NCBI GenBank assembly: GCA_025084515.1
Contig: JAJAGP010000559.1
Span: 298,462 to 362,461, forward strand
Origin: Ancistrus triradiatus
Taxonomy: Eukaryota; Chordata; Actinopteri; Siluriformes; Loricariidae
Direction of reading: 5' to 3'
Length of the DNA: 64,000 nucleotides
Shown in pieces: positions 21,011-34,649 of the stretch; position 1 is the stretch's first letter, and each line of letters opens with the position of its first letter. The notes beneath the pieces were generated by a model, which worked only from the letters and a program-made list of their open reading frames with translations, did no database searches and was not told the DNA's origin. The position numbers were made by a program, and so were the translations under genes.

Positions 21011-21205
21011 GCCCAAGGAGGTTGGGTCCCTTTTTCAGACTTGGACCTCAGAAGGTTTCTTTCTCATCCACATTTACAGAGAATGTCCTTGCCACTAACT
21101 GTCACCATAGGCTTGCTCATTTGGGCTGTGGGCTTTGATATTTGTAGTGTTGATAGATTTGAGACAATGTTCTGTGTTAAAAAGTGCTGACTAATTTGAC
21201 TAATT
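21011..21205 (-). repeat. Dispersed repeat D, reverse orientation
   Basis: Starts GCCCAAGGAGGTTGGGTCCC and includes GGTTTCTTTCTCATCCACAT and AGGCTTGCTCATTTGGG; the reverse of the 16936 copy. Confidence 0.75.
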
Positions 21206-21730
21206 TGACATACTATTTTGTTTGGTGGAGTACAGTTTGGTAGAATGTAGACCTAGAGTTTCCCCATACTGAGATTACTCTTCATAGACTTGTGTGCATG
21301 TAATAATAATTTGATGATTATTGCCAACCTCTGGTTTCTTGCAGTTATTTTTAACATATGGCAAATATTTGTAACATGTAAATGCATCCATTGTTATTAA
21401 TGATAAAACATGTTGTTGCAGAACCTACAGAAAGCACAACTAGCTCTTGTAGGCAAAAACAGTATTCCAAACATTCGTTAGCACACTTCTTCCAATAAAA
21501 AGTAACAAGAAAGAAAAAAAAACCCTGGTAAGTGGGAAGCAGAGACCTTTGTTTTGGGTCAGAGGTCAAAAGCTGTTGCTGAGTGCTGGCTTGAGGGAAG
21601 GGGGAGGGGACAGTAATGACTGACAGATATTAAGACTAAGAGTGGGTCCTGTTCTTGTAGTTTGCTTTACTGAAAGTCCTAAAAGAGTGATGTGTTGTGT
21701 ATATAGTACATAATTATATATTGAGTCAAA

Positions 21731-21763
<33 letters not shown>

Positions 21764-23925
21764 CTGAATCCCTCTCTTTCTCTAGTATATTAGATACCAG
21801 TGCCGTTCATGTCAGTCCTGTTATTTTCTAAATGCTCTGACAGCCAAAATTACATTTATCAAGCATATATTTAAAGAAAGATTTATTAAGGAATAATTTG
21901 GGAGTAGGGAATCATGGTGTTTTAAAAAGATGAGAGTTCAGGGCTTCTTAATTAAGAGATTTGCATAATTTCATGGACAAATAAAGAACTATATTTTAAG
22001 GATCCTCATACTGTTTGGTGTAATACAGTAATATGAGTCATTAACTCTACATTTACACTACAGAACTAAATTCCCTTTTACCTCTCTCCTTCTCAGGAAT
22101 TCTTTCTGACAGGCATTCATTGAGAACAGTCTCAGCTTGTGAAAACGCTGAGTGGGAGGCTAAAAAGAAAGACATTAGCACAAAAGGTATGAGAAGAAAA
22201 GGAGAAAAGAGGAGTGAGGACGGCAGCTGGAAATGGGGCCTCCTGTTCCCACTCCTGCTGCTTGGTCAGAGCAATCATTTGCCTACACACACAGACTCAC
22301 ACAAGCTGGTTAAGATCAACAGGCAAACTTCCTTTGAGGCAAAACCATGGTTCATTATTACCTCTATGTCTTCCCACATTCTCTCCTTCCTTCACCTCGT
22401 TCAATCGTTGTCTTCTTTGTTGCAGTTAAAACACATACTTAAATCTTAATTCTTTTCTGGAGCCCTCTACCACAGACCACCACACACACAAAGTAGAGGG
22501 TACAGTTTATGGAGTAAGGTCAGTCTTCTCTCAGATGATACAGCCATCTGTCATTTCTGTGGTCCTGCCGTTATGGATCAGCACCTTTCATTTCTCACAC
22601 ATATAATTTTGTTTTCAACACCCAATTTTGTCCTGTCTGTTTGTATAGGTCCAAGTTGATGTGAACTGGATCAAAATAGTACAAATACATAAATAATTAA
22701 ATGGTCTGCTTGTTGCATATGAAAAGAGTTTATTATTATGGAAGGAGGATGCTTCAAACCTTCTCAAGACTATAAAAGTCATTTCTATAAATAACCTCTT
22801 GATGCCTCATTACCCTCTTCAGAGCTCTGATTTTTTTTTTATGTATAAAAACTGAGCACTGAACAGGATTTCTTTTTGTTTTTGTGAAATGCTCATGAGT
22901 GTCTACAAATGAGGACTGAGTTAAGCAGAATGAAGTATGAGGTGTAGCAAACCCAAAACGTCATGTCCTTATGTGGGGACGCGAGGTCTCAGGAGGAGAA
23001 ACTGTTGCTCCAAACGTTATTTTGTTTACTTTTTAATATGTAAATTAACGTCTTCGGAACACTATTAAATATCATTTTAAATGATACAGTCATCAGTGGA
23101 GGATTACCACTATGGTGCCACATTCACATTCTTTGTTTAGAATCGAATATCTTTATTGTCATTGTAATACACAAACTAAAAAGCTAGAACTATAGATATA
23201 GGTAGCAGCTTATTAACAGCAATTAACAGCATTGGGTCCATTTTTACATTTTTGTATCTTGCTATAATATGATCTAATTTTAAGAATCGAAACTTAAGTT
23301 TTTATATGCTACATAGCTATTAGATATGGTGCTTTTTAATCTATTTTGTATTCATGCAGCCTGGTGAGAAATATGTTTACAATTTTCCCAAGGAGAATTG
23401 TTTGTTCTTTCTTCCTTCTTAAAAAAACAGAACTGCAAATTTATTTTCAAAAACCAAAAGAGCAAAGAGCAAAAGACCAATGATTTGCTTCAGGTTACTG
23501 AGGTTAAGGTTAGGGTTAGTTGTAAGTGTTGCATTAATTAGTTACAGACAAATTGGCTAAAAACATGTGTGTGTTTCTTGTTCCTGATGTCATGGCAGCT
23601 GACATGCATTTGATAGACAGGTTCTGCCTGATGACACAGGACCCTATGGATCACCCGCCACTGACAGCTAAGTGAGAGCAATAAGGGCCAACCTTTCCTC
23701 CCCTGTGACAGGTGTACTGCCTGACAATTCATTTCTTTCTGACAATACTCTGACTTTTCCTTTCATTTTGATTCACACTGTTTTAAAGGCTACAGAACTC
23801 TTAATTAAGGGTCTTGCTGTGGTTTTCTTTACCCCCTCATTTCAAGAGTGTGAGCCCCTAGCTGTTTCATGGTCTATGGTATTTGCATTTAATCATGACA
23901 TAATAAAAAAAACATCCAAAAATGG
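21206..23925. other. Long anonymous interval
   Basis: Contains the CA run at 21732 and a few repeats too old to name. Plus frames at 22120-22449 and minus frames at 21351-21757 lack domains. A 12-base run shared with miR-148 lies at 22056-22067 but the seed is not conserved (rejected). No gene supported. Confidence 0.4.
21732..21762. repeat. (CA)n microsatellite
   Basis: About 15 CA units. Confidence 0.9.
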
Positions 23926-24115
23926 GGTGGCCTCTGTGAGTAGCACTGTCACCTCACAGTGAGAAGGTCCTGGGTTCAATCCCAGGTGGAACGGTCTGGG
24001 TCCTTTCTGTGTGGAGTCTGCATGTCTTCCTTGTATCTGCGTGGGTTTACTCCAGGTACTCCAGTTTCCTCCCACAGTCCAAATACATGCACGTTAGGTT
24101 AACGCTAGGCACCAA
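23926..24115 (+). repeat. SINE-like repeat, family B
   Basis: Contains GAGTAGCACTGTCACCTCAC, the B-box-like GGGTTCAATCCCAGG, TGTGTGGAGTCTGCATGTC and CTCCCACAGTCCAAATACAT. The order is the same at 53165 and, reversed, at 48190. Confidence 0.75.
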
Positions 24116-24559
24116 CATTAGTGTGAGCCTGATCAGAGTTAAGCAGTTAAGAAAATTAATGAATGAACATCCATATAGAAATATGATCCCAGACATATTC
24201 TTGATACTCAAGTTGCATAAAATTAGTATTAAAAGGAACGTGTTGAGCTAATACTCATACTGGAAAAATACTAACATTCCCTTTAATTAAACAAACATAT
24301 TGTTAAATATTTTTGTGGGTCTGACATTTTTAAGGTAAAATATCAGTTGAGAGAAGAGTGAAACTCAACAACTTCAAATCATGTCCACTATTTAAATAAT
24401 TTCTGTTTATGTTTTATGGGAAAATTCCTACCTTGATCCAGCAACTTGAAAACCCTGCCCACATTTAATCAGGTCAGTATAATATCAGCTTAGCTGTCTA
24501 GCCGTCTTGCCTTTTATCTGAATATTGGGGTCTTTACCATGTTCCTCATGTGTACTACT

Positions 24560-24683
<124 letters not shown>

Positions 24684-24869
24684 ACTATTACCAGCAGTAA
24701 TTGAACCTTTGTTAAGACAGATCTTGTAGCATTGCTTATAAACCAAAATCATGTATCTTAGCAGTTATTAAGCCATAATGAAAGAAAGAAAAACTTGTGA
24801 TGATGATGAGTACTGGATAGCCAAATCATCCCACATAGCTCTCCTCTGACACTTTCAACTTTTCAACTA

Positions 24870-25475
24870 ATTATATTTGGTGTTCCACAAGATGCAGTCT
24901 TTTTTCACTGTATATGCTAACACAGGGTACAGTTATTCACAAACATGCTGTTAGTTTTCACTGTTAAGCTGATTACTCAAATTAATAATCAGGCACAACA
25001 CATCAGTTTCTCATTTGACGAACATATACATAAAATTACCAGCAGTTACAGCATATTTCCTATGCTTTCCATGTTACCTTAGAAATATAACTAAACTAAG
25101 AAATATTAAACCATCAGATGCAGAAAAATAATGCTCTTACAGGCTCTAGGTTGCTTTCTGAATGTTCCTATAAGTGCCTAAGCTTCACTTAGTCCAGAAT
25201 GCAGCAGCACAAATTCTCATACAGTCCTAATTGGCCTTGTCCTGCAGTACCTGAGTGAACTTTTAGTTCATGATCTACCACTTTCATGTCAACCAAAGGA
25301 TGCAGGGTTTTTTTTTTTGATCAGTAGACGGAGCAATGAAATCTATCACAGGGCCCAGAGATTTCCCTTATAGTGCCCCTCAGCTATGGAATAACCTTCC
25401 TATCAGTGTTTGGGAATCAGACACAGTATAAGTTATGAAAACTAAGCTTAAGTTTTACTTATTTAGTAGAACATT
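24870..25475 (+). mobile_element. L2-like LINE 3' coding fragment
   Basis: Plus strand: FGVPQDAVF near 24878, then LVQNAAAQILI (25195) and FPYSAPQLWNNLPISV (25365) with TKLKFYLFSRTF (25443). This is the characteristic C-terminal end of L2/Rex-type LINE ORF2, frame-shifted and partly deleted. Confidence 0.75.
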
Positions 25476-25505
25476 TTAGATGCAAATGGAGAACGTGCAG
25501 ATCTG

Positions 25506-25697
25506 GGGGACTGTGGTAGCCTAGTGGTTAAGGTACTTGACTATGGACCAAAAGGTCCAGGGTTCAAATCCCACCTCTGCCAAGCTGCCACTGTTGGGTC
25601 CTTGAGCAAGGCCCTTAACCCACAATTGCTTGGATTATAAGACTGTATCAATTGTAAGTCTGGATAAGGGCTAAATTCTGTAAATGTAAATGTAAAT
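25506..25697 (+). repeat. tRNA-derived SINE, family A
   Basis: A box TAGCCTAGTGG and B box GGTTCAAATCC intact, body GCTGCCACTGTTGGGTCCTTGA, tail shortened. It directly follows the L2-like fragment. Confidence 0.85.
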
Positions 25698-26154
25698 CTG
25701 GGGTCCTTGGGCACAGAGAATTTCAGTCGATTGAGATGTTGGATACTTCCCATTACCTTCCCACTCACAATGGTCAGTTGGGCCTGTGTGCCTTCATATA
25801 GGTTTCATGTTCTGTCTCTCTTTTAGTTATGCTGTAATAGCTATTGCTGAAGTCCCTGCTTGCCTGTTTGCATTTCACCACCATTTACATAAGGTTTGGT
25901 TTTCTCTCACCAGTCCTAACATTTCTCTTTTTGTCCAAGCTGCACATGTACTATTGTCGACCAGATACTAGGAGAATATCCCCTGCCCCCTCTAATCCTA
26001 TTGCCGTCTGTCTGATCCTCATTTAGTAAATTGACCAAACACCAGCTAATAGGAATTTTATTTCAATTGTTAGATAGAACATCTGTTTTCTACATAATTA
26101 CACCATGTAATGATTTTGTTTTATATATACTACAATTTCTTAATAGGACTTCAG

Positions 26155-26216
<62 letters not shown>

Positions 26217-27299
26217 GACTGACTGTCTGCCAGTCTTCCCTTGAATTTGGTTTAGGATTTCTGCTAAGAGCTCAGCACACTAAAATGTTTTTAGAAGTCT
26301 GGTTCCTGGAACAACCCCCCCAACCCTCTCTTTCTCTGTTTTCCTCAGTGTATGTTATCAGTTTCTTGGACGCAGACTGCTCTTCCTGGCAGCCCGGAAG
26401 ATTAGGAAGACTGACAGCTTTGAAAGAGAAACAAGAGAATATACTGGTGGTGCAACTGAGATAAGAGGACAGAGAGTGAGGTAAATGCGAATAAGTATAA
26501 TAAGTAATTTCCAGCAATTAGATCAGTAATAACCTGTGTGAACCAGTGCATGCTTATGATCCACCAAGAGAAAACTTGTCATCTGATGAACACTCCCTCA
26601 CATTGTGCGACCTAATCTAGCAGTGCGACAGCAGACATTACTGGTTGTAAGTGTAAATTAAGTACCTACAGTAATGTTGTGTCAATTTGAAAGTTCTTGT
26701 AATAATAGAAAGACAACTCTGTGTGTGTGTTTGTGTGTGTGGGTGTGTGCATGTGTGCATGTGTGCCGTCTGTGTGTCAATCTGGTTTGCCTATGCTTTT
26801 CATTGTTCTGTTCCCACTACTTTTAAGCATATATAAAAAAACTGTGTAGTTAATTTTAAATATAAATTAATAAAAACATTATGTACTGGGATAATGTTAG
26901 CAAGTGCCCACTGAAGTCACACACACCTGACTGAGAAATGAAATATATGATTTTAAGTTTTGTGATCTTATCTCACACTACAAACACTGTACATTCAGCC
27001 AGATTTTCTTGGAAACATCTATGTGTTAGCCATTGTACCACAGACCTTGATTTTAATTTGCTTTTTTATGACTGGGAATAAAAATGAGGAAACATTTTAT
27101 ACCAGATGTTCTTTTCTTAGACACAATTATTTCAGTCAAAATCCTGGAGATAAGCCAAAACCCCTGCTGGTAGGAATAAACAGTATCTAACTCCAACTCA
27201 ATACACAAGCACTCCATCACTTGAGCACCAAAAGCTGCAGCTGAGACTGATTCCTTTCACTTCCATTCCACACCCACGTAATCCTGTTCAGGGATAGAA
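25698..27299. other. Anonymous DNA with TG repeats
   Basis: Holds the TG run at 26159 and an irregular TG stretch at 26720-26780. No gene supported; frames at 25786-26026 and 26159-26517 are shadows or read through the repeat. Confidence 0.4.
26159..26214. repeat. (TG)n microsatellite
   Basis: About 28 TG units. Confidence 0.95.
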
Positions 27300-27480
27300 A
27301 GGGTTGGGGTGAAGGATAGTTGGTGAGCTAACTGGCAGCACAGGGTGCATGGCAAGACCATCCCATTTGTTTTTCTAATGTCTTTGGAGTATGTGAAGAA
27401 ACCAGAATACCCAGAGGAAATCTGCACAAACAAGGCCTAACATGCAAGCTTCAGGATTTGCTAACCTGGAAAACTGTGTA
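27300..27480 (-). repeat. Degenerate SINE-B-like fragment
   Basis: The phrases TGTCTTTGGAGTATGTGAAG, CCAGAATACCCAGAGGAAA and CTGCACAAACA parallel the reverse complement of the SINE-B body. Heavily mutated. Confidence 0.4.
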
Positions 27481-27934
27481 ATGATACCAACTTGCCCACT
27501 TGCATTTTCGTCTTGATACATCCTAATAATTTTCAGTGGAGAGCTTCACCAGATCCACCAATTGCATGAGAGTTGCAAAAGCAGGCAGAAATTGTGAAAG
27601 TTTCATGAAGTGAACAACATTTGATTTAATAAAAAACAAACCCAATCATCACAGACATGCCCAAATTGCAAGATAGTCATAGTTTCATTGCTAACTGCAC
27701 CACAGTGATGAACATTTTCATGTAAAATGAGAAGAAATGAAAGTAGACAGATTAGTCACAGCTTAAATGCTAACTGCACCATGTTGGTGACCATTTTGGT
27801 GACCATCTAAAATTTCCTAGTTCCATCCGTGTCCTCTTCTCAAAACTGATGAAAACGTCAAGACTGAGGTGTAACAGTGGCTTATGTCCTGGGCACCGTT
27901 GCACATTTTACAAGGTAATACTTATTTTGTTTCA

Positions 27935-28295
27935 CCTGAAGGCACAGTGGCCCAAACGGTGCACTTGCAGCACAGCATTCAATCCTGACCTCGGACTCCG
28001 CCTGTACGGAGTTTACAGGTCCTGCCCGTGTCTGTGTGGGTTTATGCCAGGTACTATGGTTTCCTCCCTGTGTCTGCCTCAAATTGCATAATAAAAGTGT
28101 ATAAATATTGACAGGTGAATTCATTTGAAACAAGTAATTAATTAATTCATTCATTCATTGTCTAATCTGCTTGTCCTAGTCAGGGTCGTGGGAGAGCCGG
28201 TGCCCAACCTGTGACACAGGGCGCAAGGCAGGAACAACCCTAGACAGGGTCCCTATCCACCATAGGGCACATACATTCACACACTCATCTATCAA
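27935..28295 (+). repeat. SINE-B-like fragments, head and tail
   Basis: 27935-28075 carries GCACAGTGGCCC, GGAGTTTACAGGTCCTGCCCGTGT and GTTTCCTCCCTGTG. 28148-28295 carries GCTTGTCCTAGTCAGGGTCG, GAGCCGGTGCCC and GGGCGCAAGGCAGGA. The two belong to related members of a common fish repeat. Confidence 0.5.
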
Positions 28296-30477
28296 ATGTT
28301 CTTGCTCGTCTTGCTGATAGAGATATCAGTTTCCAAAACAGCTACCAATGTCCAACACACAACATATGATGGTCTTGGTGATGGGTAAAACTGAAGTGGA
28401 GTTTCTGTATCAGAGTCTTGACTATATCATTATATTCACTGTAACTTATTTTGTAGTAATCAAACCTGTTAAATATATCAAGATAGTCTTACCTAGTATG
28501 ACATGACTGGCAGACTAACTAGTTAAGTGCCAATACATTTATCAGCAAGTTCATGGGAACTTTATTGTCCTCTAATAAATGTAATACTAGGCATACATTT
28601 GATACAGTAGATGTGGAGAAAAAAGAGAGCTGCCACTCTGAAAGTTGAAACCTTTTGACTCCTCCTTTTATTAAATTACGTACTTCTTAGGTGTTTGTTT
28701 TGAACTAAAATCCAATGGACTCACAATAAGCAATTAATAGCAATAGCAATAGAAGTTAATCATTTAAAATAATGTTTATGAGTTATGGGGAACTTTGAAA
28801 GTCTGAAGAATAGGGTGAGTTTCCAAAATACTGAAAACCGTACCATACAAGAATATTACACGCCTCCTACGCACATGTGACTATGTATCATTCAGGGGTA
28901 GTAATGGGCATTTCCAGTTACCAGTGTTCATTTCCCTTTCCTTACGCTTGTACAGGTGAGGGTCATGGTTTATTTGTGTATTAGTGTTGTTAAGTATTGC
29001 AATGCTTATATTCAAGCCTAGCATTAAACTTAACCTCAGACTTAAGCTTAAACTTTAAACTTAATCTTCTATATTAAAATATAGAAGATTATGGACATAC
29101 ACTTTCATAGGCAGTTCCCATAAATACATAAAAACATACCCACCCACAGACAATAAAACAAAGGGTTTTTTTAGCCACTTCACCCATAAGGGCTGATAAC
29201 TACAGGAAAGTAGAGCAGCTTCAGCTTGAACTGGGTAGAACAGAGAAGGAATAAAGGATCATGTCTGCATTTCATTATTTAGGGGCATAAAACAAACTTG
29301 ATGAAATATCCAAAACATGGATTAAATAGCCAGATCAGAACCCCATTACACCATACTTAATACATCTAAAGGAGTATGGCCTACCACTCAGTCTAGCATC
29401 AAGCACTGGCTTCATTTGGGTTCCATTTTTGAGTACAGTTTGTTTATGAGCCCAATTGATAAATTTGAATATGTTAGTAGTTTTAAGATCGGTGTGATTG
29501 TCTGGTTAAAATAAGCTTTTTATGAACAATGGAAACTGTTTCAGACTGACTGGAGAATGTTTAGCTCTCTATCTCCCACACTCAGAAATACCACATGGAC
29601 ACACAGGCCAAGAAGTTTTTGTATTGTTGGCACCAGGACCAGGCTAGTCAGAGAGTTGGGTTTCCTCCGCTGATCGAGGGCCTCAGATGATTAAGAGCTG
29701 AGGTGATATAAACAAACAGCAATCAGAGAAAAGGGACCAAACACACACACAAACAACACCCACACAAAAGAAATGAAGTATTACAGGAGGTGTGCTGAAA
29801 CATGAAACCCAAACAGAGCGGGCTGTGTTAGTTCATCAGGACCGTTCCGCGGAGTTCTGCCAAAGATCATGAATAGGACCCACGTGGACACACCAACACA
29901 CACACACCCCCCACACGTAAATGTCACTCTTAAATTCATCTCATTCACAACGCCTTTTGATTTTGCATCCTCTACTGATTTTCCAGCAGCACTGCCCTCT
30001 GATGGAGTATCATCACCCATATGGCAGGACCAGCAAATCGGCAATCCTGACATCATTAGAAAACTGTTAGCACAGAAGAGTATGGTGATGCCAGGACCAC
30101 AAAACATGTGCATGCACACTGTTTGTTTGCACCTCATTGGGATTGGGAACCTGTGTAATTTTGTATCTGTAATTGTCCTTTTCTTCTCTCTTCATTGCAA
30201 AGCAGATGCGAGTCATTGTTCATCCCAAATTCTAAAAAAATGATCTGAATCTCTGACTTAAATGCATATTCCAGAACTGACTCTAAAGAAGAACTGATAA
30301 AATATTGTTTTAATGAATCACCTTCAGTTTATACAACTGATAAGCCGTGGAAAAACAGTTGAGATAACAAAGCTTTGTCTCGCCTACCATGTAAATTAGC
30401 CTAATAAGTGCCACATTTGTACATACATACACAATGGCAATGCCATTCAGGGACCAAGCATTTCTTTAAGGAATGCA
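28296..30477. other. Long anonymous interval
   Basis: No supported gene. A perfect 14-bp-arm hairpin lies at 29062-29091. Overlapping frames at 29781-30137 (minus) and 29869-30243 (plus) have no recognised domain and no good splice context. Confidence 0.4.
29062..29091. repeat. Perfect inverted repeat, 14-bp arms
   Basis: TAATCTTCTATATT, then AA, then AATATAGAAGATTA: a perfect hairpin with a two-base centre. The arms are 79% AT, so chance is possible. Confidence 0.6.
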
Positions 30478-30820
30478 GGAAGTAAGCGGGAGTAACTGGA
30501 GGAAAAACCCCCATGCAGCATGGGGAGAGAGAGAACAGCAAACTCCACCAGGGAGTGGAAACTTTTGGAACTTGAAACAACGGATGGACAAGAATGAGGT
30601 ACATGTCTTGAGTGTTGTCAATCAAGTCAAGCCGATTATTTATATAGCGCTGTTTACAATGGCGCATTGCTCAAAGCAACTTGACAAGTTTAGATTATCT
30701 CCTAATAATACGTCCAATCAAATTGAGCAAAGCCTAGGGCGGACAGTGGCAAGAAAAACTCCTAGTTCTAGGAAGAATCTTGGGAGGACCAAGACTCAAA
30801 AGGGACCCAACATCCTGCTG
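30478..30820. repeat. SINE-B-like scrap followed by dispersed repeat D
   Basis: 30478-30565 holds TAACTGGAGGAAAAACCCCC and AACAGCAAACTCC, reverse SINE-B text. 30617-30820 is a plus-strand repeat D copy (AATCAAGTCAAGCCG, ATTTATATAGCGCTGTTTAC, GGACCAAGACTCAAAAGGGA). Confidence 0.65.
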
Positions 30821-32533
30821 TTGTACTTAGCAGGCTTTTTGAGTGTAGATACTTTACAGGGGTATATATCTTTTGTAAAATTTATGACTTTAACTTCACT
30901 ACATTTTAAGACAAATAATTGTACTTTTTTCACTCCATACATTTCTTATCAAGGCGTCCTGTTTTTCTAAAACGTGACTGATTTTTCAAGGTGACAATGG
31001 ACAAAGACAGCCGTTTTAAGAATCAGTATAATAGGGTCACTTAAATTAATGATTCCTCAGCAAGCATTTTTGAATGGAATGTCAGTTTTCAAATTCAGTT
31101 ATAGGGGTATTTAAGTATTGTAATTGTGTGGGCAATATTACAATAATGCCATATTATTTAATACTTGAGTATTATAAAAGCAAGTTATTCAGTACTTTAA
31201 CTTGGAGTGAAAATCTGATGGTACAACTTCTACTAGTATCGAAAGTAACATTTGGCCAATAGTATTTTGTTACTTTGGACTGAAGTAAATGAAGTTGGTC
31301 CTTTGCACCTCTGCTCGCACAAGAGCGGGATAATGCATGCTAACTAGCCTATTTTGCATCTCCAAGTCATCTGTTTGTTTCATTAGACAAAAACCATTTA
31401 TTGTGTTCTCATGCCTGACCACATCACACTACTCCAAGCAGATGAGCTCTAGGATGAAGTACAGGCTTTCAAAAGAGGTGGAGATTCCTGCTGTGCACTG
31501 AAGCTATTGACATAAAAGTCACATGAATTCTGATTTGCCTGTTCAGACTACGGGCACATTGCCAGATGTCATATATGTATCAGATTTCAGTACCACATAT
31601 GAAAGTGGCCGGAATTGTCTGATTGATTGCATTTTTTTCTGCTCATATTGCCATGAAAGTAACAAATCTGTGTCATATACTGAAACACTTTAAATTGGGC
31701 TACATTTACCTGACTTTATCTAACTTTTGCTCTAGCTTCCCAGTGGACTAATACATGAAATTGTTTTACAGCACCTTTGCTAAAAAATCAGGTTAAAGAA
31801 AGTCTTGCAGTATGACTACACTGAAGGATATGGTTATGATAATGTTAAGATAATCTATGTCAAGAGGAATCTGTGATAATCAAACACGCTATACATTCTG
31901 TGCTTCATACAAGTCATACAAATGCTGGAATGCTTTTTAGATGAATGTAAAATTTGAGACCAGACTGATCAAGGATTATTTGTGTGGTCTTTCTATGTGT
32001 GTGTTTCCAGTTTCCTGGCTGCTACTTCATTCTGGCATCTTTAATTTATGTGTTTGTTGTAGGTTCTGTGAGTACAGTATATTTGTTTAAACTCTAAAGT
32101 GCATCATTAAACTGCCTCAGCTAGTGGTTGAATCCAGTCTCCCAAGAACCTTTTGGTCCTGTAATCTAGCCAGTGTGTATCTTGGGCTTCAAGGCACCTC
32201 TGTGTGTGCTTGGTGCAGCTGAGAGAAGTACCTCATGGTGTGTATGTGTATTCTGTGGGGCTCTGTTGTTTCCAGTTCCACTTCCAATGGTTGTTTTCAC
32301 CATTTTCCATGCAACCTTTAGAAAAGTACTAGGCTAGTGTATTTTGTTTTCTTTAGGTTTTGTCTTTCACTGTGTCATAAAATGATTGTAAACTGACTTT
32401 GGGTTTGAGAAAGGCACAATATAATTTAAGAAAACATTGATATTGTTTTTTTATTTGCAAAACACACTTATTTAGGCCTAAGCTTATTGTTTACAATTTA
32501 AGGACTCATTTTATTACAAAATAAATGATAAGG
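30821..32533. other. Long anonymous interval
   Basis: No gene, RNA or recognised repeat. Only short open frames without domains. Confidence 0.45.
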
Positions 32534-33782
32534 TACAGTGGGGCAAGAAAGTATTTAAGTTCTCCTACTTAGAAAGATGAGAGAAGTTTGTAATTTTCAT
32601 CACAGGTGCACTTCAACTATGAGAGACAAAATGAGAAAAAAAATCCAGGAAATCACATTGTAGGATTTTTAAGTAATTTAATTGTAAATCATGATGGAAA
32701 ATAAGTATTTGGTCACCCACAAACAAGCAAGATTTCTGGCTCTCACAGACCTGTAACAACTTCTTTAAGAAGCTCTTCTGTCCTCCACTTGTTATCTGTA
32801 TTAATGGCACCTGTTTGACCTCGTTATCTGTATAAAAGACACCTGTCCACAGCCTCAAACAGTCAGACTCCAAACTCAACCATGGCCAAGACCAAAGAGC
32901 AGTCGAAGGGACAACCGAAGAAAAGAAAAAATGAGACTGCAGCAGGATGGGGAAGAGTGATCTACAATAGGCAAGCAGGTTGGTTTGTTGTGAATAAATC
33001 AACTGTGGGAGGGGGCAAATTGTAGAAAAGGGAAGACAAAACAAAACACCATTGATAATCTTCCTCGACTGGAGCACCACGCAGATTCATCCAATGGGGT
33101 CAACATTATATGAGAAAAAAAGTGAGCAAAAATCCCAAAAACTACCACGGAGGGACCTGATCCAGGTTAATAACGGAAGAATGAAACGGGGCCATTGTAT
33201 TGTGAGACTTTTAGCCAAAAACCTCCTCCATCAGTGAGAGCATTGAAGCTGGAACGTGGATGGGTCTTCCAGCATGACAATGATACCAAAACACACAGTT
33301 CGGGCAACAAAGGAGTGGCTCTGTAAAAAAGCATCTCAAGCTCCTGGAGTGGCCTAGCCAGTCTCCAGACCTCAACCCCATAGAAAATGTGTGGAGGGAG
33401 TCAAAAGTCCGTGTTGCCCCAAAACATCACTGCTCTAGAGGAGATCTGCATGGAAGAATGGGCCAAAATACCAGCTACAGTGTGTGCCAACCTGGTGAAG
33501 ACTTACAGGAAACCTTTGACCTCTGTCATTGCCAATAAAGGTTATGTTACAAAGTATTGAGTTGAACTTTTGTTATTGACCAAATACTTATTTTCCACCA
33601 TAATTTACAATTCAATTCTTTAAATTTTTTATCCTACAATGTGATTTTCTGGATTTTTTTTTCTCATTTTGTCTCTCATAGTTGAAGTGTACCTATGATG
33701 AAAATGACAGACCTCTCTCATCTTTCTAATTAGGAGAACTTGCACAATCAGTGGCTGACTAAATACTTTTTGCCCCACTGTA
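32534..33782 (+). mobile_element. Near full-length Tc1-like element, family D
   Basis: 1,249 bp between TACAGTGGGGCAAGAAAGTA and TTTTTGCCCCACTGTA. Terminal repeats of roughly 185-205 bases share the phrase CTCCTACTTAGAAAGATGAG near the tips and TCACATTGTAGGATTTTT inside. A TA at each end is compatible with TA target use. It is about 350 bp shorter than elements E and F, so part of the transposase gene is deleted. Confidence 0.85.
32882..33560 (+). pseudogene. Broken Tc1-like transposase, family D
   Basis: Starts MAKTKEQSKG at 32882, keeps an NKSTVGG piece of the helix-turn-helix region, and near its end LEEICMEEWAKIPATVC and TYRKPLTSVIANKGYVTKY, the usual C-terminus. The middle, including most of the catalytic core, is deleted or frameshifted. 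The DLNPIENVW block is present only out of frame (33370). Confidence 0.75.
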
Positions 33783-33996
33783 TTTCATTATACTTTAAAC
33801 ACTTTGTGTTTTATGGTGATTGTTAGAGACGGGGCTGAATGGAATCTGATTACTGACTGAGTCATGTAGACTCTGAGCTTTCTCTTTATCATATTACAGT
33901 AGTGCATCTACTGTAATTGAATTATTTGCCATTATCTGAGTTCATGAAGTTATTAGATTATTCATGTAAACACATTCAGTGTTACACAAGCTCAGA

Positions 33997-33998
<2 letters not shown>

Positions 33999-34042
<44 letters not shown>
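33999..34042. repeat. (TG)n microsatellite
   Basis: About 22 TG units. Confidence 0.95.
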
Positions 34043-34045
<3 letters not shown>

Positions 34046-34578
34046 ATTAGGATGGTCATGAATGCAATATCTTTCTTGCTTGTTGTTTAACTAAACTCAG
34101 TTTTTAATATTGCTGACTGCTAACATTGTCCAGGTTACCTATCCAGCATGCAGCAAAGTTTTAATGGACAAGACCTTGTGTATTTTGTAATGATTGTGTT
34201 AATACATTACTTATTTTTTATCAGTTCTCTACATGTTTTTTGTCTCATCATCACCATCTTCACAGGTTGTTTTAAAATAAATCAGATCCACAGTAACAAG
34301 TATTTTTATCTCCATACTCGTATTTACCTAGTTATTTAATTATTTGTATTATTAACTTACTTAAGTAATTGTTCTTGAAGTAACACCACTGCTACTTAAA
34401 TAAAATGTTTTGCTACTTTTCCAGCCCCCCCTTACCTTCCTTCTCTGAAAAAAATGAGGGAGAAAATTTGCTCTTATTGGCAGGGGGCTTGTAGCTGGGG
34501 TCCTTTAGAAGGACTGTGAGTGAGTGAGTGAAATGCCTGACAGAATAAGAGCTATCCTGCCACCCTCCCCCCAATTGC

Positions 34579-34583
<5 letters not shown>

Positions 34584-34645
<62 letters not shown>
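34584..34645. repeat. (CA)n microsatellite
   Basis: About 31 CA units. Confidence 0.95.

Positions 34646-34649
<4 letters not shown>

Noticed and set aside
22056..22067. CACTACAGAACT, a 12-base match to the 3' half of miR-148a
   Set aside because: The seed half (CAGTGCA) is absent and the flanks do not fold into a matching hairpin, so it is a chance match.
29781..30243. Opposed 118- and 124-codon open frames
   Set aside because: Neither has recognisable motifs; overlap on both strands in a low-stop region suggests chance.
30473..30970. 165-codon plus frame
   Set aside because: It runs through SINE-B and repeat D copies; the ARKTPSSRKNLGRTKTQKG-type text is translated repeat D.
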